From the NCBI GenBank assembly GCA_963210315.1, contig OY723299.1, forward strand, positions 1,798,001-1,862,000: a stretch of 64,000 nt of DNA, written 5' to 3'. The DNA comes from Rhynchopus euleeides (taxonomy: Eukaryota > Euglenozoa > Diplonemea > Diplonemida > Diplonemidae). The translations under genes were made by a program, and so were the position numbers. The notes beneath the pieces were generated by a model. It was not told the DNA's origin. It saw only the letters and a list, made by a program, of their open reading frames with translations, and searched no databases. Below, piece by piece: positions 1 through 8,112 of the stretch. Numbering within the stretch: the stretch's first letter is position 1; each line of letters begins with the position of its first letter.

Positions 1-519
1 CTGCAGTACGCCTCCCCGGAACTGAGGGCCAACAAGGCCGTGGCAATGGCAGCCGCGCGCAACAAGTGCGCCATCGATCACATCGACCCCTCGCTGCTGG
101 ATGACACGGAAGTGCTCGAGTGGAAGATGCGGGGATGGCCTGGGGCCGTGTCTTACGCTTCCCCGAGGCTGCGAATTAACAAGCCCTTTATCCTGGGTGT
201 CCTGCGGCGCACACCTTCAGCCTACGTGCACCTTGACCAGCGCATGCAGGAGGATGAGGATGTTGCGCTGGCTGCGGTGTCACAGGACAGCCTCCTTTAC
301 GCGGACGTGCCCGAGTGTGCGCGCACGGAGAAGGTGACACTCTCCATTAAGGACGGGGTTCGGGTGAGTTTGGTGCCTGATGGGCTGCTGCGCGACAAGG
401 AGTTTGTCCTGAAGTTTGTGCGCCTCAACAAGCATGCCATGTCCTACCTGGATTCCAGCTTGAGCACCGATCCCGATGTCATTGCCTCACCCTTGTCACC
501 AAGCTCCCCTATGGTGTAG
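1..519 (+). CDS. DUF4116-repeat protein, 3' part
   Basis: The frame is open from the first base of the window, so the 5' end lies outside. The protein is made of imperfect repeats of about 50 residues with the pattern YASPxLRxNKxxxLxxLxxxPSAYxHLDxxLxxDxDV, which is the DUF4116 signature (function unknown, often in large protist families). About three repeats are visible. The last breaks off after 'DPDVIAS', and the final ten residues are coded by the sequence that also forms the 5' end of the tRNA gene at 505. This may be a true C-terminus or a gene truncated at the tRNA. The DUF4116 assignment is by pattern and is fairly safe; whether the end is natural is open. Confidence 0.7.
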   Translation: MQYASPELRANKAVAMAAARNKCAIDHIDPSLLDDTEVLEWKMRGWPGAVSYASPRLRINKPFILGVLRRTPSAYVHLDQRMQEDEDVALAAVSQDSLLYADVPECARTEKVTLSIKDGVRVSLVPDGLLRDKEFVLKFVRLNKHAMSYLDSSLSTDPDVIASPLSPSSPMV

Positions 520-576
520 TGGTTAGCACCCTGGACTTTGAATCCAGTAGCCGCGGTTCAAACCCGCGTGGGGCAA
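505..576 (+). tRNA. tRNA-Gln (anticodon TTG)
   Basis: All cloverleaf parts are visible. The D-arm region is GTGTAGTGGTTAGCAC. The anticodon stem-loop is CTGGA-CTTTGAA-TCCAG with anticodon TTG. The T-arm is CGCGG-TTCAAAC-CCGCG. The 7-bp acceptor stem has one C-C mismatch at the second pair and one G-T pair. No CCA is encoded and there is no intron. The D-arm and T-loop are good internal A and B boxes. The gene overlaps the last codons of the DUF4116 reading frame. The sequence just after it belongs to a dispersed repeat, so a SINE head is possible, but the other copy of that repeat (12828-13003) has no tRNA. Confidence 0.85.
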
Positions 577-775
577 CCTTTTGAGGGGGGATAAAATCCA
601 ACTTGCTGCCTTCACGTGGCGCCCCCTGTGATTACCCTCCTCCGAGGGGAAACTAAAGCAAGCTCTGGTAACTCTTTTTCCGCTGTGTGCCCTGTTTCAT
701 ATATGCGGAGGGGCCCTTTCTGCACGGCTTTGGTTTTATTGATGTTGTGGTGTGCGTGGTTTATTTTCCCTTTTT
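577..775 (+). repeat. Dispersed repeat family R1, copy 1
   Basis: This stretch aligns with the reverse complement of 12828-13003. Shared blocks include 'aaccttttga' at the start, 'cacgtggcg', 'tttttccgctg', 'gtgccct.tttca', 'ggggccctt' and 'ttattgatgttgtggtgt'. No reading frame is convincing. It starts directly at the end of the tRNA-Gln gene, so it may be the body of a tRNA-derived SINE or an unrelated mobile sequence. Confidence 0.6.
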
Positions 776-2259
776 TTGTTGTTTTCGCAGCATTTTATGC
801 TGTCGGGTGAGCTTCCGCCCCATGGGAGGCGCTCCTTCCGGCTTGCGCTGCCCACCCATCCCACCCCCGTCCCCTTCCCACATTCTTTCTTTTCTTTTAG
901 GGGAGACGTCCTCGCAGTGGCTGTTTGGCCTGACGCGATTCCCCGCCTCAAAGCAGACCCACCTGGCAGCTACTCAAGGCACATGAGGAGTGAGAGGCGT
1001 CAACGGGCGCAACGCCCCTCCCTGCGGTCCGGCTTCCGCCACGTGGCTGACTCAAAGCAGCGAAGTGACCAACGGGAGCGACATGAAAAAAAAAAAAAAT
1101 TGCAGCTGCTGAGCGCGAACCACCATCCTCCTTCATGTCGTGGTGGAGGTGAGGAGGCTGCGCGCCACCACCGTGGGGCATGTCTCCACAGAGAGACGCC
1201 CACTCGGAGGTGTAGTCACTACGCATGTGTTCATCTCAGGCAAGCCAAGTCTTAGTTGACACCATGTGTCGCCGGTCCGGCTTTTCCCTGGGTTCCTTTC
1301 CGAATTTCACGTGTCAGGTAAGGGGGCCCTCGCTCCCAGTCACAGCTCGTCAGCCAGTAGGGGAAGTGGGCCGTGGCTCACTTTTTCTCACTCAGTCACA
1401 CCTGGTAGCCAAGGCCCCCTAAGAACTGTTTTTGTTTGGACTTTGGATGATTTCTTCTTCTTTCGCAACTTCCCATTTTGCTTCCGGGAAGGGAAGCCAT
1501 GTGTCACGCCGGGTTGGGAATCCTTCCTGAGTGCGGTACTGCAGATGGGCTGGCTTCTGCCTTCGGAAAGTTTTGTCCAAACCTTGCCACCAGGCCCACT
1601 TTGCGAGTACAGCCCTCCGTCGCGCACGTCGCTGATGACCATCGCCCTGCCACGTCAGATTGGTTGTCACACCCAACGGTATAACAGTTTCGCACTGGTT
1701 GTGTCTGCCAAAGCGCCGTGCTTACCTACGGGCTTGAAGGGGGGGTTACTGGCTTGCCCCGACCAGGTGCTACCGACGCTTTCCAAAAATATTCATGCGT
1801 GTGTGTGTGTGAGCAGGCAGTGTGCTGTAGCCCCTATGAAGGGCGTTGCCGTAAAGTAATTCTGCGTTGGTCTCTCAAACCACACTGCACACGCTGTACG
1901 CTCCCAGTGTGTGTGTGTGTGGCCCGCTCCCCCCACTATGTTGTCCCCGAGAGTCCCGCCGTGTCACGCTGGCCTGCATCCTAACCCGGGCGGCGCGAGG
2001 GACAGCAGAGCTTGCCTCCACGACGACACAGCGCCCACATCCACACTCATCCAGCTTCGGCACAACGAGACGTACTGGACGAAGAGACCTTCACATTCGT
2101 AACCAGCCCCCCACCCCCCCTCGACGCTTCTCCCAGTTTCTTCGCCGACTTGATTGAGAGATCGTCTCCCGCCGGCACAGGGGGGTTTTTTTTGGTGGCG
2201 GGGTCTGCCGCTTCTTCACTGCAATCCACCCTGCCCCCTCACACCGCCACCTAGAATCG
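776..2259. other. Intergenic stretch with old repeat debris
   Basis: No convincing gene. It holds an A13 run near 1087, several (GT)n tracts near 1800 and 1910, a copy of repeat R2 (1333-1422), and a diverged relative of the 330-bp module of 4130-5260. The module similarity is seen in 'tttcacgtgtcag' near 1307 and again at 1507-1545, where 'gtgtcacgccgggttgggaatcctt' parallels the module. The last 150 bases before the nuclease gene are C-rich. Confidence 0.5.
1333..1422 (+). repeat. Dispersed repeat family R2, copy 1
   Basis: About 90 bp align with the reverse complement of 40036-40128 and, over a shorter part, with 39945-40008. Shared blocks are 'agtcacagctc', 'ggggaagtg', 'ctttttctcac', 'cagtcaca' and 'ctggtagc'. 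Noncoding; origin unknown. Confidence 0.6.
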
Positions 2260-3273
2260 ATGTCCCCCACAGCCCGGATCTGCGCTGCGACGGCGGGCAG
2301 CCTGCAGTGCCAGCTCCAGCGCCGGCTCGCCTCCACCACCACCTCCTCCACACCACCAACCCCGGCGATGAGTGCCGAATCGGGTGATCTCGCTGCCGCA
2401 GGGTCGCCCCGGGGTACCCGGGCAGAGCTCCACCCGACGTCGGGCGAGGTGCTCTCCTTTGACACCGCCTCTCATGCCTTCTCCCTGGGGGAGCGGAGGA
2501 TGAGATCCGTCTCCATGCTGCTGCGCACGCCGCTTGCAGGAGACCCCGCAGCGCCGGCAGCACCCACCTCCGTGGTCCCGCAGTTCGATGCGCAGGAGGC
2601 TGCGCAGCGGTTTGCCGAAGCGTCCGGAGGGGATGCGGCAGCTGTTGTGGACCGGTGGGGCCGTGCCGCGGATTTTGGCACAAAATTCCACGAATTCATC
2701 TTCTCGGAGCTGACTGGGGAGCAGCAGGAGGGCGCCCTGAGGTGGACCGCCGAGGAGGCGCGTGGCGACCGCGAGTCGCGCTACCAACAGGCGTTTCGGA
2801 GCTACCGCGCTGTGCTGGAGGGGCAGGGGTACACACTTATGCCCTCAGGTGCCGAGATGCTGCTCTGCGGGGACAGCTGGGGGCTCGCAGGGATGGTGGA
2901 TGCCGTCTTCCACTGCAGCGGTGGGAACGAGGTGGAGGCGGCCCCGCACTACCTCCTTGTCGACTGGAAGACAAACGCCACCCCCCTCAGGCTCCACAGC
3001 GCCCGCCTCGGGGAGCCGGCAAACCTCAACTGGCCCTTCGACGACCTCCCCGCGTCGAAGCTTGCCGGCTACACCCTCCAGACGAACCTCTATAAACGCA
3101 TGCTAGAGGCGGGAGGGTATATCCCGAAAGGCACGCCCGTGCTGATGTGCCTGGTGCAGTTCTTCCAAGAGCAGAGTGGGGCTGTCGCGGTTGACGCCAT
3201 CCGTGTGGATGACCTGGGGTCCCGTGTCGACTCCCTCGTCTCGGCTGCAGGGTTTGGCGTGTCTGCTGCATAG
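2260..3273 (+). CDS. PD-(D/E)XK nuclease, probably mitochondrial
   Basis: A 337-residue protein with the full motif set of RecB/Cas4/MGME1-like PD-(D/E)XK exonucleases: GTKFHE with His144, Glu199, GMVD with Asp214, the core DWKT with Asp235 and Lys237, and a following QTNLY motif (Gln274-Tyr278). Known members cut single-stranded DNA ends, often in organelle or phage DNA maintenance. The first 35 residues are rich in Arg, Ser, Thr and Ala and lack acidic residues, as in a mitochondrial presequence; that supports the start at 2260. A second Met at residue 37 would remove it. Codon third positions are strongly G/C. The last 55 bases are repeated just downstream (3365-3417). MGME1-like is my best guess; another RecB-family nuclease is possible. 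Confidence 0.8.
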   Translation: MSPTARICAATAGSLQCQLQRRLASTTTSSTPPTPAMSAESGDLAAAGSPRGTRAELHPTSGEVLSFDTASHAFSLGERRMRSVSMLLRTPLAGDPAAPAAPTSVVPQFDAQEAAQRFAEASGGDAAAVVDRWGRAADFGTKFHEFIFSELTGEQQEGALRWTAEEARGDRESRYQQAFRSYRAVLEGQGYTLMPSGAEMLLCGDSWGLAGMVDAVFHCSGGNEVEAAPHYLLVDWKTNATPLRLHSARLGEPANLNWPFDDLPASKLAGYTLQTNLYKRMLEAGGYIPKGTPVLMCLVQFFQEQSGAVAVDAIRVDDLGSRVDSLVSAAGFGVSAA

Positions 3274-3417
3274 GTGGGGGAGGGGTCGTTATCCTTCGTC
3301 AAATCTTCGCCAGTTTGCAGCCAATTCAACTGGAAATGCACTAAAATTGCACCGGCGACCAGCTTGGGGTCCCATGTCGTCTCGGCCGCAGGGTTCGGCG
3401 TGTCCGCTGCATAGGGG
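3219..3417 (+). repeat. Duplicated gene end flanking a short insertion
   Basis: The last codons and stop of the nuclease gene (about 3219-3277) recur at 3365-3417 with a few changes and a 9-base deletion. Between the copies lies an 87-bp piece (3278-3364). That piece matches the reverse complement of the element at 37401-37508: 'ggtcgttatccttcgtcaa' and 'cagccaattcaactggaaat' are common to both. It therefore looks like an old insertion of the GGGGGTCTTCGCT family with a long duplication of its target. Confidence 0.65.
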
Positions 3418-3591
3418 GGGGGGGGGGCAAAAGAGCGGCGATGGGGAGGGTGGAGGGGGGCGGGGTGTGAGTGTGGATGCCGCAGATCGAGGAGAGAGCA
3501 GAGGTGTTCTGGTGTTCTGTGCTCGGGATGTGCCTTTCTGCACTGCTGCCCTGCTGCCCTGCAGCCCTCCTGCAGCAAAACACGGCGGGTG

Positions 3592-3795
3592 CACGGTGGG
3601 ATCTTGTAAATTTTACATGTATAACTACAAGTATATACATGTATTATACATGTATAATACTTGCATGTCAACTATTATACATGTATAATACATGTATATG
3701 CCTGAAATATACATGTAAAATACATGTATATCAAGTAAAAATACAAGTATAATACTTGCATGTCAACTATTATACTTGTATTTTTACTTGATATA
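3592..3795 (+). mobile_element. Foldback element FB1, partial copy
   Basis: The sequence is nearly identical to the left arm of the element at 17785-19141, starting CACGGTGGGATCTTGT and running through iterated TACATGTATA motifs. At 3766-3786 it holds the uninterrupted version of the site that carries a 346-bp insertion in the other copy. It stops at a TA where the element starting at 3796 has inserted. It is AT-rich in GC-rich surroundings and noncoding. Confidence 0.8.
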
Positions 3796-3929
3796 CCTGG
3801 GACCCCCCGTGTATAAGTCCCCCCCCCTTACCCCCGTGTTTAAGTCCCCCCCTGGGGGTCTGGCAGGGGGGGGACTTAAACACAGGGGGACCTAAACACG
3901 GGGGTGGGCTGGTCTGGAGGGTCATCAGG
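3796..3929 (-). mobile_element. G-rich TIR element TIR-G, copy cut by gap
   Basis: It begins CCTGGGACCCCCCGTGT directly after TA (3794-3795) and matches the reverse complement of the right end of 22564-22927 up to the assembly gap. It contains several copies of 'gtgtttaagtcccccc' and its complement. Its other end is lost in the gap. It inserted into the foldback copy at 3592-3795. Confidence 0.75.
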
Positions 3930-4129
3930 NNNNNNNNNNNNNNNNNNNNNNNNNNNNNNNNNNNNNNNNNNNNNNNNNNNNNNNNNNNNNNNNNNNNNNN
4001 NNNNNNNNNNNNNNNNNNNNNNNNNNNNNNNNNNNNNNNNNNNNNNNNNNNNNNNNNNNNNNNNNNNNNNNNNNNNNNNNNNNNNNNNNNNNNNNNNNNN
4101 NNNNNNNNNNNNNNNNNNNNNNNNNNNNN
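3930..4129. other. Assembly gap (200 N)
   Basis: Exactly 200 undetermined bases. The gap begins inside one repeat and ends at or near the start of another (the 330-bp module), so it is probably a scaffold join through repeats; the true length is unknown. Confidence 0.99.
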
Positions 4130-4460
4130 ATTTAGTGTCTTCGTCGCAGCAAGGGGGCGATATATACCACCCTTTTTATTGATTTCACGTGTCAGTGTTT
4201 GACTTTTTCGCAACTTCATTTCTTCCTTTTCTCCCTCTCCAACCCCACCCGTGACACCACCAGGGTTTAGCTAGCCCTGGTCCGATTATCCCCGGTTCTT
4301 CGCTGAAGAGACGCGGCCGGGGGGAGGGGTACGAAGAGTACGCGTCGAAACCGGTGTCACGTCGTGTTGGGGAATCCTTCGGGAGTGCGATACTGAAGGG
4401 GAGGTGCTACTGCCCGTGCAGGGCGACACCGCCTTAAAACTTTGTAACCACACACAAACC
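4130..4460 (+). repeat. 330-bp repeat module M, copy 1
   Basis: It is almost identical to 4928-5260. It runs from 'atttagtgtctt.gtcgcag' through 'gggtttagctagccctgg', 'gaagagacgcggccgg' and 'gggagtgcgatactgaa' to 'cgccttaaaact' and a short (CA)n tail. The sequence after the tail differs in each copy, as expected if the module is a retroposon ending in (CA)n, or a shared 5' promoter module of LINE-related elements. Confidence 0.8.
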
Positions 4461-4756
4461 CTCTATTCCCCCAGGCCTGATGAGCAATCCCCCCTGCCTC
4501 ATGTTGTGACTTCCTTTCTACCTTGCACAAAACATCCCATTTGCCCCTTTTCTTCCTTCGAAAGTGTTGTGACTTCCCCCCTACCCCACCCCTCGGGAGT
4601 GCCACTCCTCTGGTGGTTAAAAGTGACCCGCCGTTGTGCCTTCGGCATCTGTTGCGTGTGCCGTCGTATTCTTCCTATGCACTAGTTATAGCTATCCGGG
4701 GGCGGTCTGCTGTCGCACCAGTGGGCTGCCCCACCTCTGCACCCTCGGTTTTTAAG

Positions 4757-4933
4757 ATGTTCACCACAGCGGAGAATGATCCCCTTCTCTGTGGCGATCG
4801 AGCCAAGCTGGACGAGGTTCGCCTTCGGGCGAAGGTCATGTGGGCGGACAAAAGGTGCCTGCTCCTGAGACTCATCAGCAACCTGTTTCTTCCTTCAAGC
4901 CCTCAAGACTCTTGGAGCGGCCTGACTATTTAG
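4757..4933 (+). pseudogene. Coding-like fragment of 58 codons between modules
   Basis: An ATG preceded by 'gtttttaag' opens a frame of 58 codons with G/C-rich third positions and a plausible protein N-terminus, charged then hydrophobic (MFTTAENDPLLCGDRAKL...). It runs into the second copy of module M, whose first bases supply the stop. I read it as a 5' exon or gene fragment cut off by the module; I do not recognise the family. Confidence 0.35.
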
Positions 4934-5260
4934 TGTCTTTGTCGCAGCAAGGGGGCGATATATACCGCTTTTTTATTGATTTCACGTGTCAGTGTTTGAC
5001 TTTTTCGCAACTTCATTTCTTCCTTTTCTCCCTCTCCAACCCCACCCGTGACACCACCAGGGTTTAGCTAGCCCTGGTCCGATTATCCCCGGTTCTTCGC
5101 TGAAGAGACGCGGCCGGGGGGAGGGGTACGAAGAGTACGCGTCGAAACCGGTGTCACGTCGTGTTGGGGAATCCTTCGGGAGTGCGATACTGAAGGGGAG
5201 GTGCTACTGCCCGTGCAGGGCGACACCGCCTTAAAACTTGATAACCACACACACACACAC
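4928..5260 (+). repeat. 330-bp repeat module M, copy 2
   Basis: Same sequence as 4130-4460 with only scattered differences ('cttcgtcgc' versus 'ctttgtcgc', 'ccaccctttt' versus 'ccgctttttt'). It ends in a (CA)n tract immediately before the ATG of the LINE-derived frame at 5264. The start-to-start distance of the two copies is 798 bp. A third copy begins at the right edge of the window on the - strand. Confidence 0.85.
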
Positions 5261-5263
5261 GTT

Positions 5264-7435
5264 ATGTCGGAGACCGCATGGGAGGCCCGCGACTCTCTCG
5301 GGGATGACACCATGGGCCCTTTCACCCTGCTCTGCGAGGCCCTAAATCTGGCGGGATGGACCTGGTCTGCCCCAACAACGCTGTCGTACTCCGATTCGGA
5401 GGGAATTGCTTGCGAGGTTGAGGTAGTAGGCGTGTTCGGCGAGAAGGCACGGTGGGAAAAACTACGCCACGACCTCCGCTTCTCCCTCCGCCTTGCGCAG
5501 CTCAACAAACTGCAGTTGCGCCGACCTGCCTTTGCGGGTGTAGCTCAGGGGATTGACGGGCTCAGCACGAGATCTCTCCTCCTCGACGATACCGCTAACC
5601 TCACTGGGTACCAGCGGGGTCTGCTGCGTGCAGTGCTTACAGGTGCAGTGATCACAACAGGCCGATCTGGGATTGCGCGCACGTCGTGCCCGTACTGTGA
5701 CTCGGATACGGCCGAAACCGTCGAGCACATGTGGTGGGAATGCAGCAGATGGAATGACGTGCGGAGGCAGCACACCATAACTGCGGCATCTCCCTTGTGG
5801 CCGCCCTGCCTGCGTATCAACGGCATCATGCCCCTGCCACCCCGCTGCCCGGAGGAGGCCACCTGGTCCGAAGTGCCCTCATGCCCGATGGAGCGCCGCG
5901 ATATCACAAGGCGCCTACACCTGTACTTCCTCGAGGTACTACGCTGCAGGCAGGTGCATGATGGCATCGCGCTCACCACCGGCACCAAGTTTACTTCGGG
6001 AACGTACCTTTGGGAACCACCCACGGTTACGGAGCCCCACATTCTCCGCTTACCTTCACCGCTCGATGTAGGAGCGGCATGGGTCTTTGGACATGCCATG
6101 CTGCAGGCGTTCACGGCCTGGCTGTCTCAACTCACCTGGAGTGTAAAGCGCGAGCCCATCACGTTTGCGGAACTTGCGATTGATTTCGAGCTCTTCGCCG
6201 GGCTGACCCTGCCCCTTGCTGGAACAATTCCCCCCCCTGGACAAGCGTTCACACCATCCGGATCGTCCCCCGCAGCTGATATCATCGATGAGGAAGACGC
6301 CACCCTCTTTTTCGATGGGGGTGCGAGGATGAACGGCACGCCGTATGCAGTGTCGGGGGCGGGAGCAGTCCTGTACGAGGGGGGTGAGAAGCTCGCGGAG
6401 TGCGCGATACCTCTTCCCCGCGTCAGGGCCAACAACGTTGCAGAGTTTGCAGCGCTCTACGTAGGCCTGCAGTTGCTGAAATCCTGTCGCGTTGAAGGCG
6501 ATGTCCTTGTCTGTGGCGACAGCAAGACGGTCATCGACATCGTCTCTGGTGTGAAGCGGCCGCGCGCGAACCTGGAGCCGCACTACTCCAGGGTGAGACG
6601 ACTCATCGCCGAAATGCCAAACCTGTCCCTACAGTTTGAGCATGTCCGGCGTGAGAAAAACACAGATGCGGACGGCCTGTCGAACCAGGCAATGGATGAA
6701 GCGGCGTTGATCCTGCAGGCGGAATCCGGCAGCCGCTGCCCACGCGATGAGCACGCGGCTTACAACGCAAGCCTGCTGGGGAAGGCGGTATCCCTCAGAC
6801 GGCTTGGAACCGCCCTCACGAAGGCCCTCGGCCATCCTGTATGGCCGTGTCACTGTGCGAAGGTAACTCCCCTCACAGCTCTGGGGGGTGGTGTCCTCCC
6901 TGGTCTCGTGTGTAGACCAAAGCTCTCCCCGTTAACTCTTAATGTTGTACGTGAATTGGAAGGGTATTTCCGTACTCCGGCTTCCAATGACAATGTAATT
7001 TCTCTGTACTTTCCCCAAGATGCCTCCTGGATTGCAGGCTTCCTGCCGCAGCGCTTCTACCCTGCGGACTGGCAGTCAGCGGCCTGCTGGGGGTCTGCTC
7101 CCGCAGCTCCCACAGTTGGCTCGTTATACTCACCGGCGCCTGGAGAACCCCCGATCCCTGTGCCTGCTGGTGTCGCTCGTGCAACAAATGGCAAAAGGCT
7201 AGTGTGCCCTGTACACAACAAACCGCGGTGTGTGCCTTGTAAAAAGGCCCGAACACGACCATCTGTCTGCTGTGAGCGCCACCATAGGCCCGGGGACGGT
7301 CTCTCTCCAGAGGCTCAATTCTGTACTCTTCACAATCTCACACGTTGTGGTAACTGTGTAGCCTCCCATGAGACGGTACTGGCCTGCTGTCGCAAACACC
7401 ACCCGACTCGGTCGGGTGGCGGTGCTGTGACCTAG
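5264..7435 (+). CDS. 3' half of a LINE ORF2: zinc knuckle, RNase H, twin Cys/His modules
   Basis: A 723-residue frame; an in-frame ATG at 5201 lies inside the repeat module. It starts in the post-reverse-transcriptase region typical of LINEs, with a CPYC...H....C knuckle near residue 145-165. A type I RNase H domain follows at about residues 350-485 with all four catalytic acids (FFDGG, NNVAEF, CGDSKT, NTDADG). The last 80 residues hold two copies of C-x2-H-x4-C-x2-C-x9-CC-x2-HH. Endonuclease and reverse transcriptase are absent, so it cannot mobilise itself. The frame is nonetheless uninterrupted, which suggests a young 5'-truncated copy or one kept for its RNase H. Short (CA)nGTTA stretches lie at both ends (5246-5264 and about 7497-7506). 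The domain order resembles ingi/L1Tc-type LINEs. Confidence 0.75.
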   Translation: MSETAWEARDSLGDDTMGPFTLLCEALNLAGWTWSAPTTLSYSDSEGIACEVEVVGVFGEKARWEKLRHDLRFSLRLAQLNKLQLRRPAFAGVAQGIDGLSTRSLLLDDTANLTGYQRGLLRAVLTGAVITTGRSGIARTSCPYCDSDTAETVEHMWWECSRWNDVRRQHTITAASPLWPPCLRINGIMPLPPRCPEEATWSEVPSCPMERRDITRRLHLYFLEVLRCRQVHDGIALTTGTKFTSGTYLWEPPTVTEPHILRLPSPLDVGAAWVFGHAMLQAFTAWLSQLTWSVKREPITFAELAIDFELFAGLTLPLAGTIPPPGQAFTPSGSSPAADIIDEEDATLFFDGGARMNGTPYAVSGAGAVLYEGGEKLAECAIPLPRVRANNVAEFAALYVGLQLLKSCRVEGDVLVCGDSKTVIDIVSGVKRPRANLEPHYSRVRRLIAEMPNLSLQFEHVRREKNTDADGLSNQAMDEAALILQAESGSRCPRDEHAAYNASLLGKAVSLRRLGTALTKALGHPVWPCHCAKVTPLTALGGGVLPGLVCRPKLSPLTLNVVRELEGYFRTPASNDNVISLYFPQDASWIAGFLPQRFYPADWQSAACWGSAPAAPTVGSLYSPAPGEPPIPVPAGVARATNGKRLVCPVHNKPRCVPCKKARTRPSVCCERHHRPGDGLSPEAQFCTLHNLTRCGNCVASHETVLACCRKHHPTRSGGGAVT

Positions 7436-7496
7436 TCATGGCACCGGCGTGGCCAGTACCCTATCAAGAGTACGCTACGCAAACTCTGGTTTCAAA

Positions 7497-7935
7497 ACAC
7501 ACACGTTAATCTTTTTAGTTTAGTGTAGGAAGGAGACCATAATCAATTTTTTGCGCCCCCCCCCCCTGAACGTTCCTATGAACGTTCCTCTTTTAACGAA
7601 CAAGCTGACATGCAAATGGAATGACTGAAGACATCACTGCGGTCACATAGGCTACATGAACCTGACTACAATGATGACACCAGTTACGCACATTTCCACA
7701 GATGAGTGCCTTGACGTTTGATCATGAGAACCAAAGAACGTTTTTGCATACCATCACAGCCTAATTGCCCACACAGTACAACAACACAACACAGGCCGGA
7801 AAAAACACTGGATTTCAGACACAACCTGCATATCGAGTGAAGGGTGATCATTCTTGTGCTCCCTTCAAATTCGATTTCACTACCCCCCCCCCCCCCACAC
7901 ACACACACGTTAATCTTTTTAGTTTAGTGTAGGAA
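7497..7935 (+). repeat. 35-bp direct repeats around a 369-bp insert
   Basis: The 35 bases at 7497-7531 (ACACACACGTTAATC... to ...GTGTAGGAA) recur exactly at 7901-7935. The insert (7532-7900) has palindromic 'gaacgttc' motifs near its left end. Its last 60 bases ('gtgaagggtgatcattcttgtg' to 'atttcactaccccc') match 35580-35640, so they belong to a dispersed repeat. No gene between. Confidence 0.8.
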
Positions 7936-7975
7936 ACACCGAGCGAGCTCTAGTGCTGCCTCCACACACACACAC

Positions 7976-7995
7976 ACCCCTCTCCCTCTCTGCAG
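7976..7995 (+). promoter_or_regulatory. Pyrimidine tract plus AG, possible splice acceptor
   Basis: The tract cccctctccctctctgcAG lies 118 bases before the ATG at 8113 of the PH-domain gene. No upstream exon is evident, so it could be a trans-splicing acceptor or the end of a 5' UTR intron. Confidence 0.35.
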
Positions 7996-8112
7996 ATCGC
8001 CCCACCCCACCCCGCCCTCCCTCACCCCCCCCCCCCCCCCCCCTGGGGGGCACGAGGCGTGTGCGGGGCTACACACCAACCCACCACCCCCACCCCTGCC
8101 TGCCACCACACG

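Noticed and set aside
4130-5260. The two 330-bp modules as terminal repeats of an LTR element
   Set aside because: No gag/pol-like sequence, primer site or TG...CA ends between them; a third copy stands alone and each ends in (CA)n.
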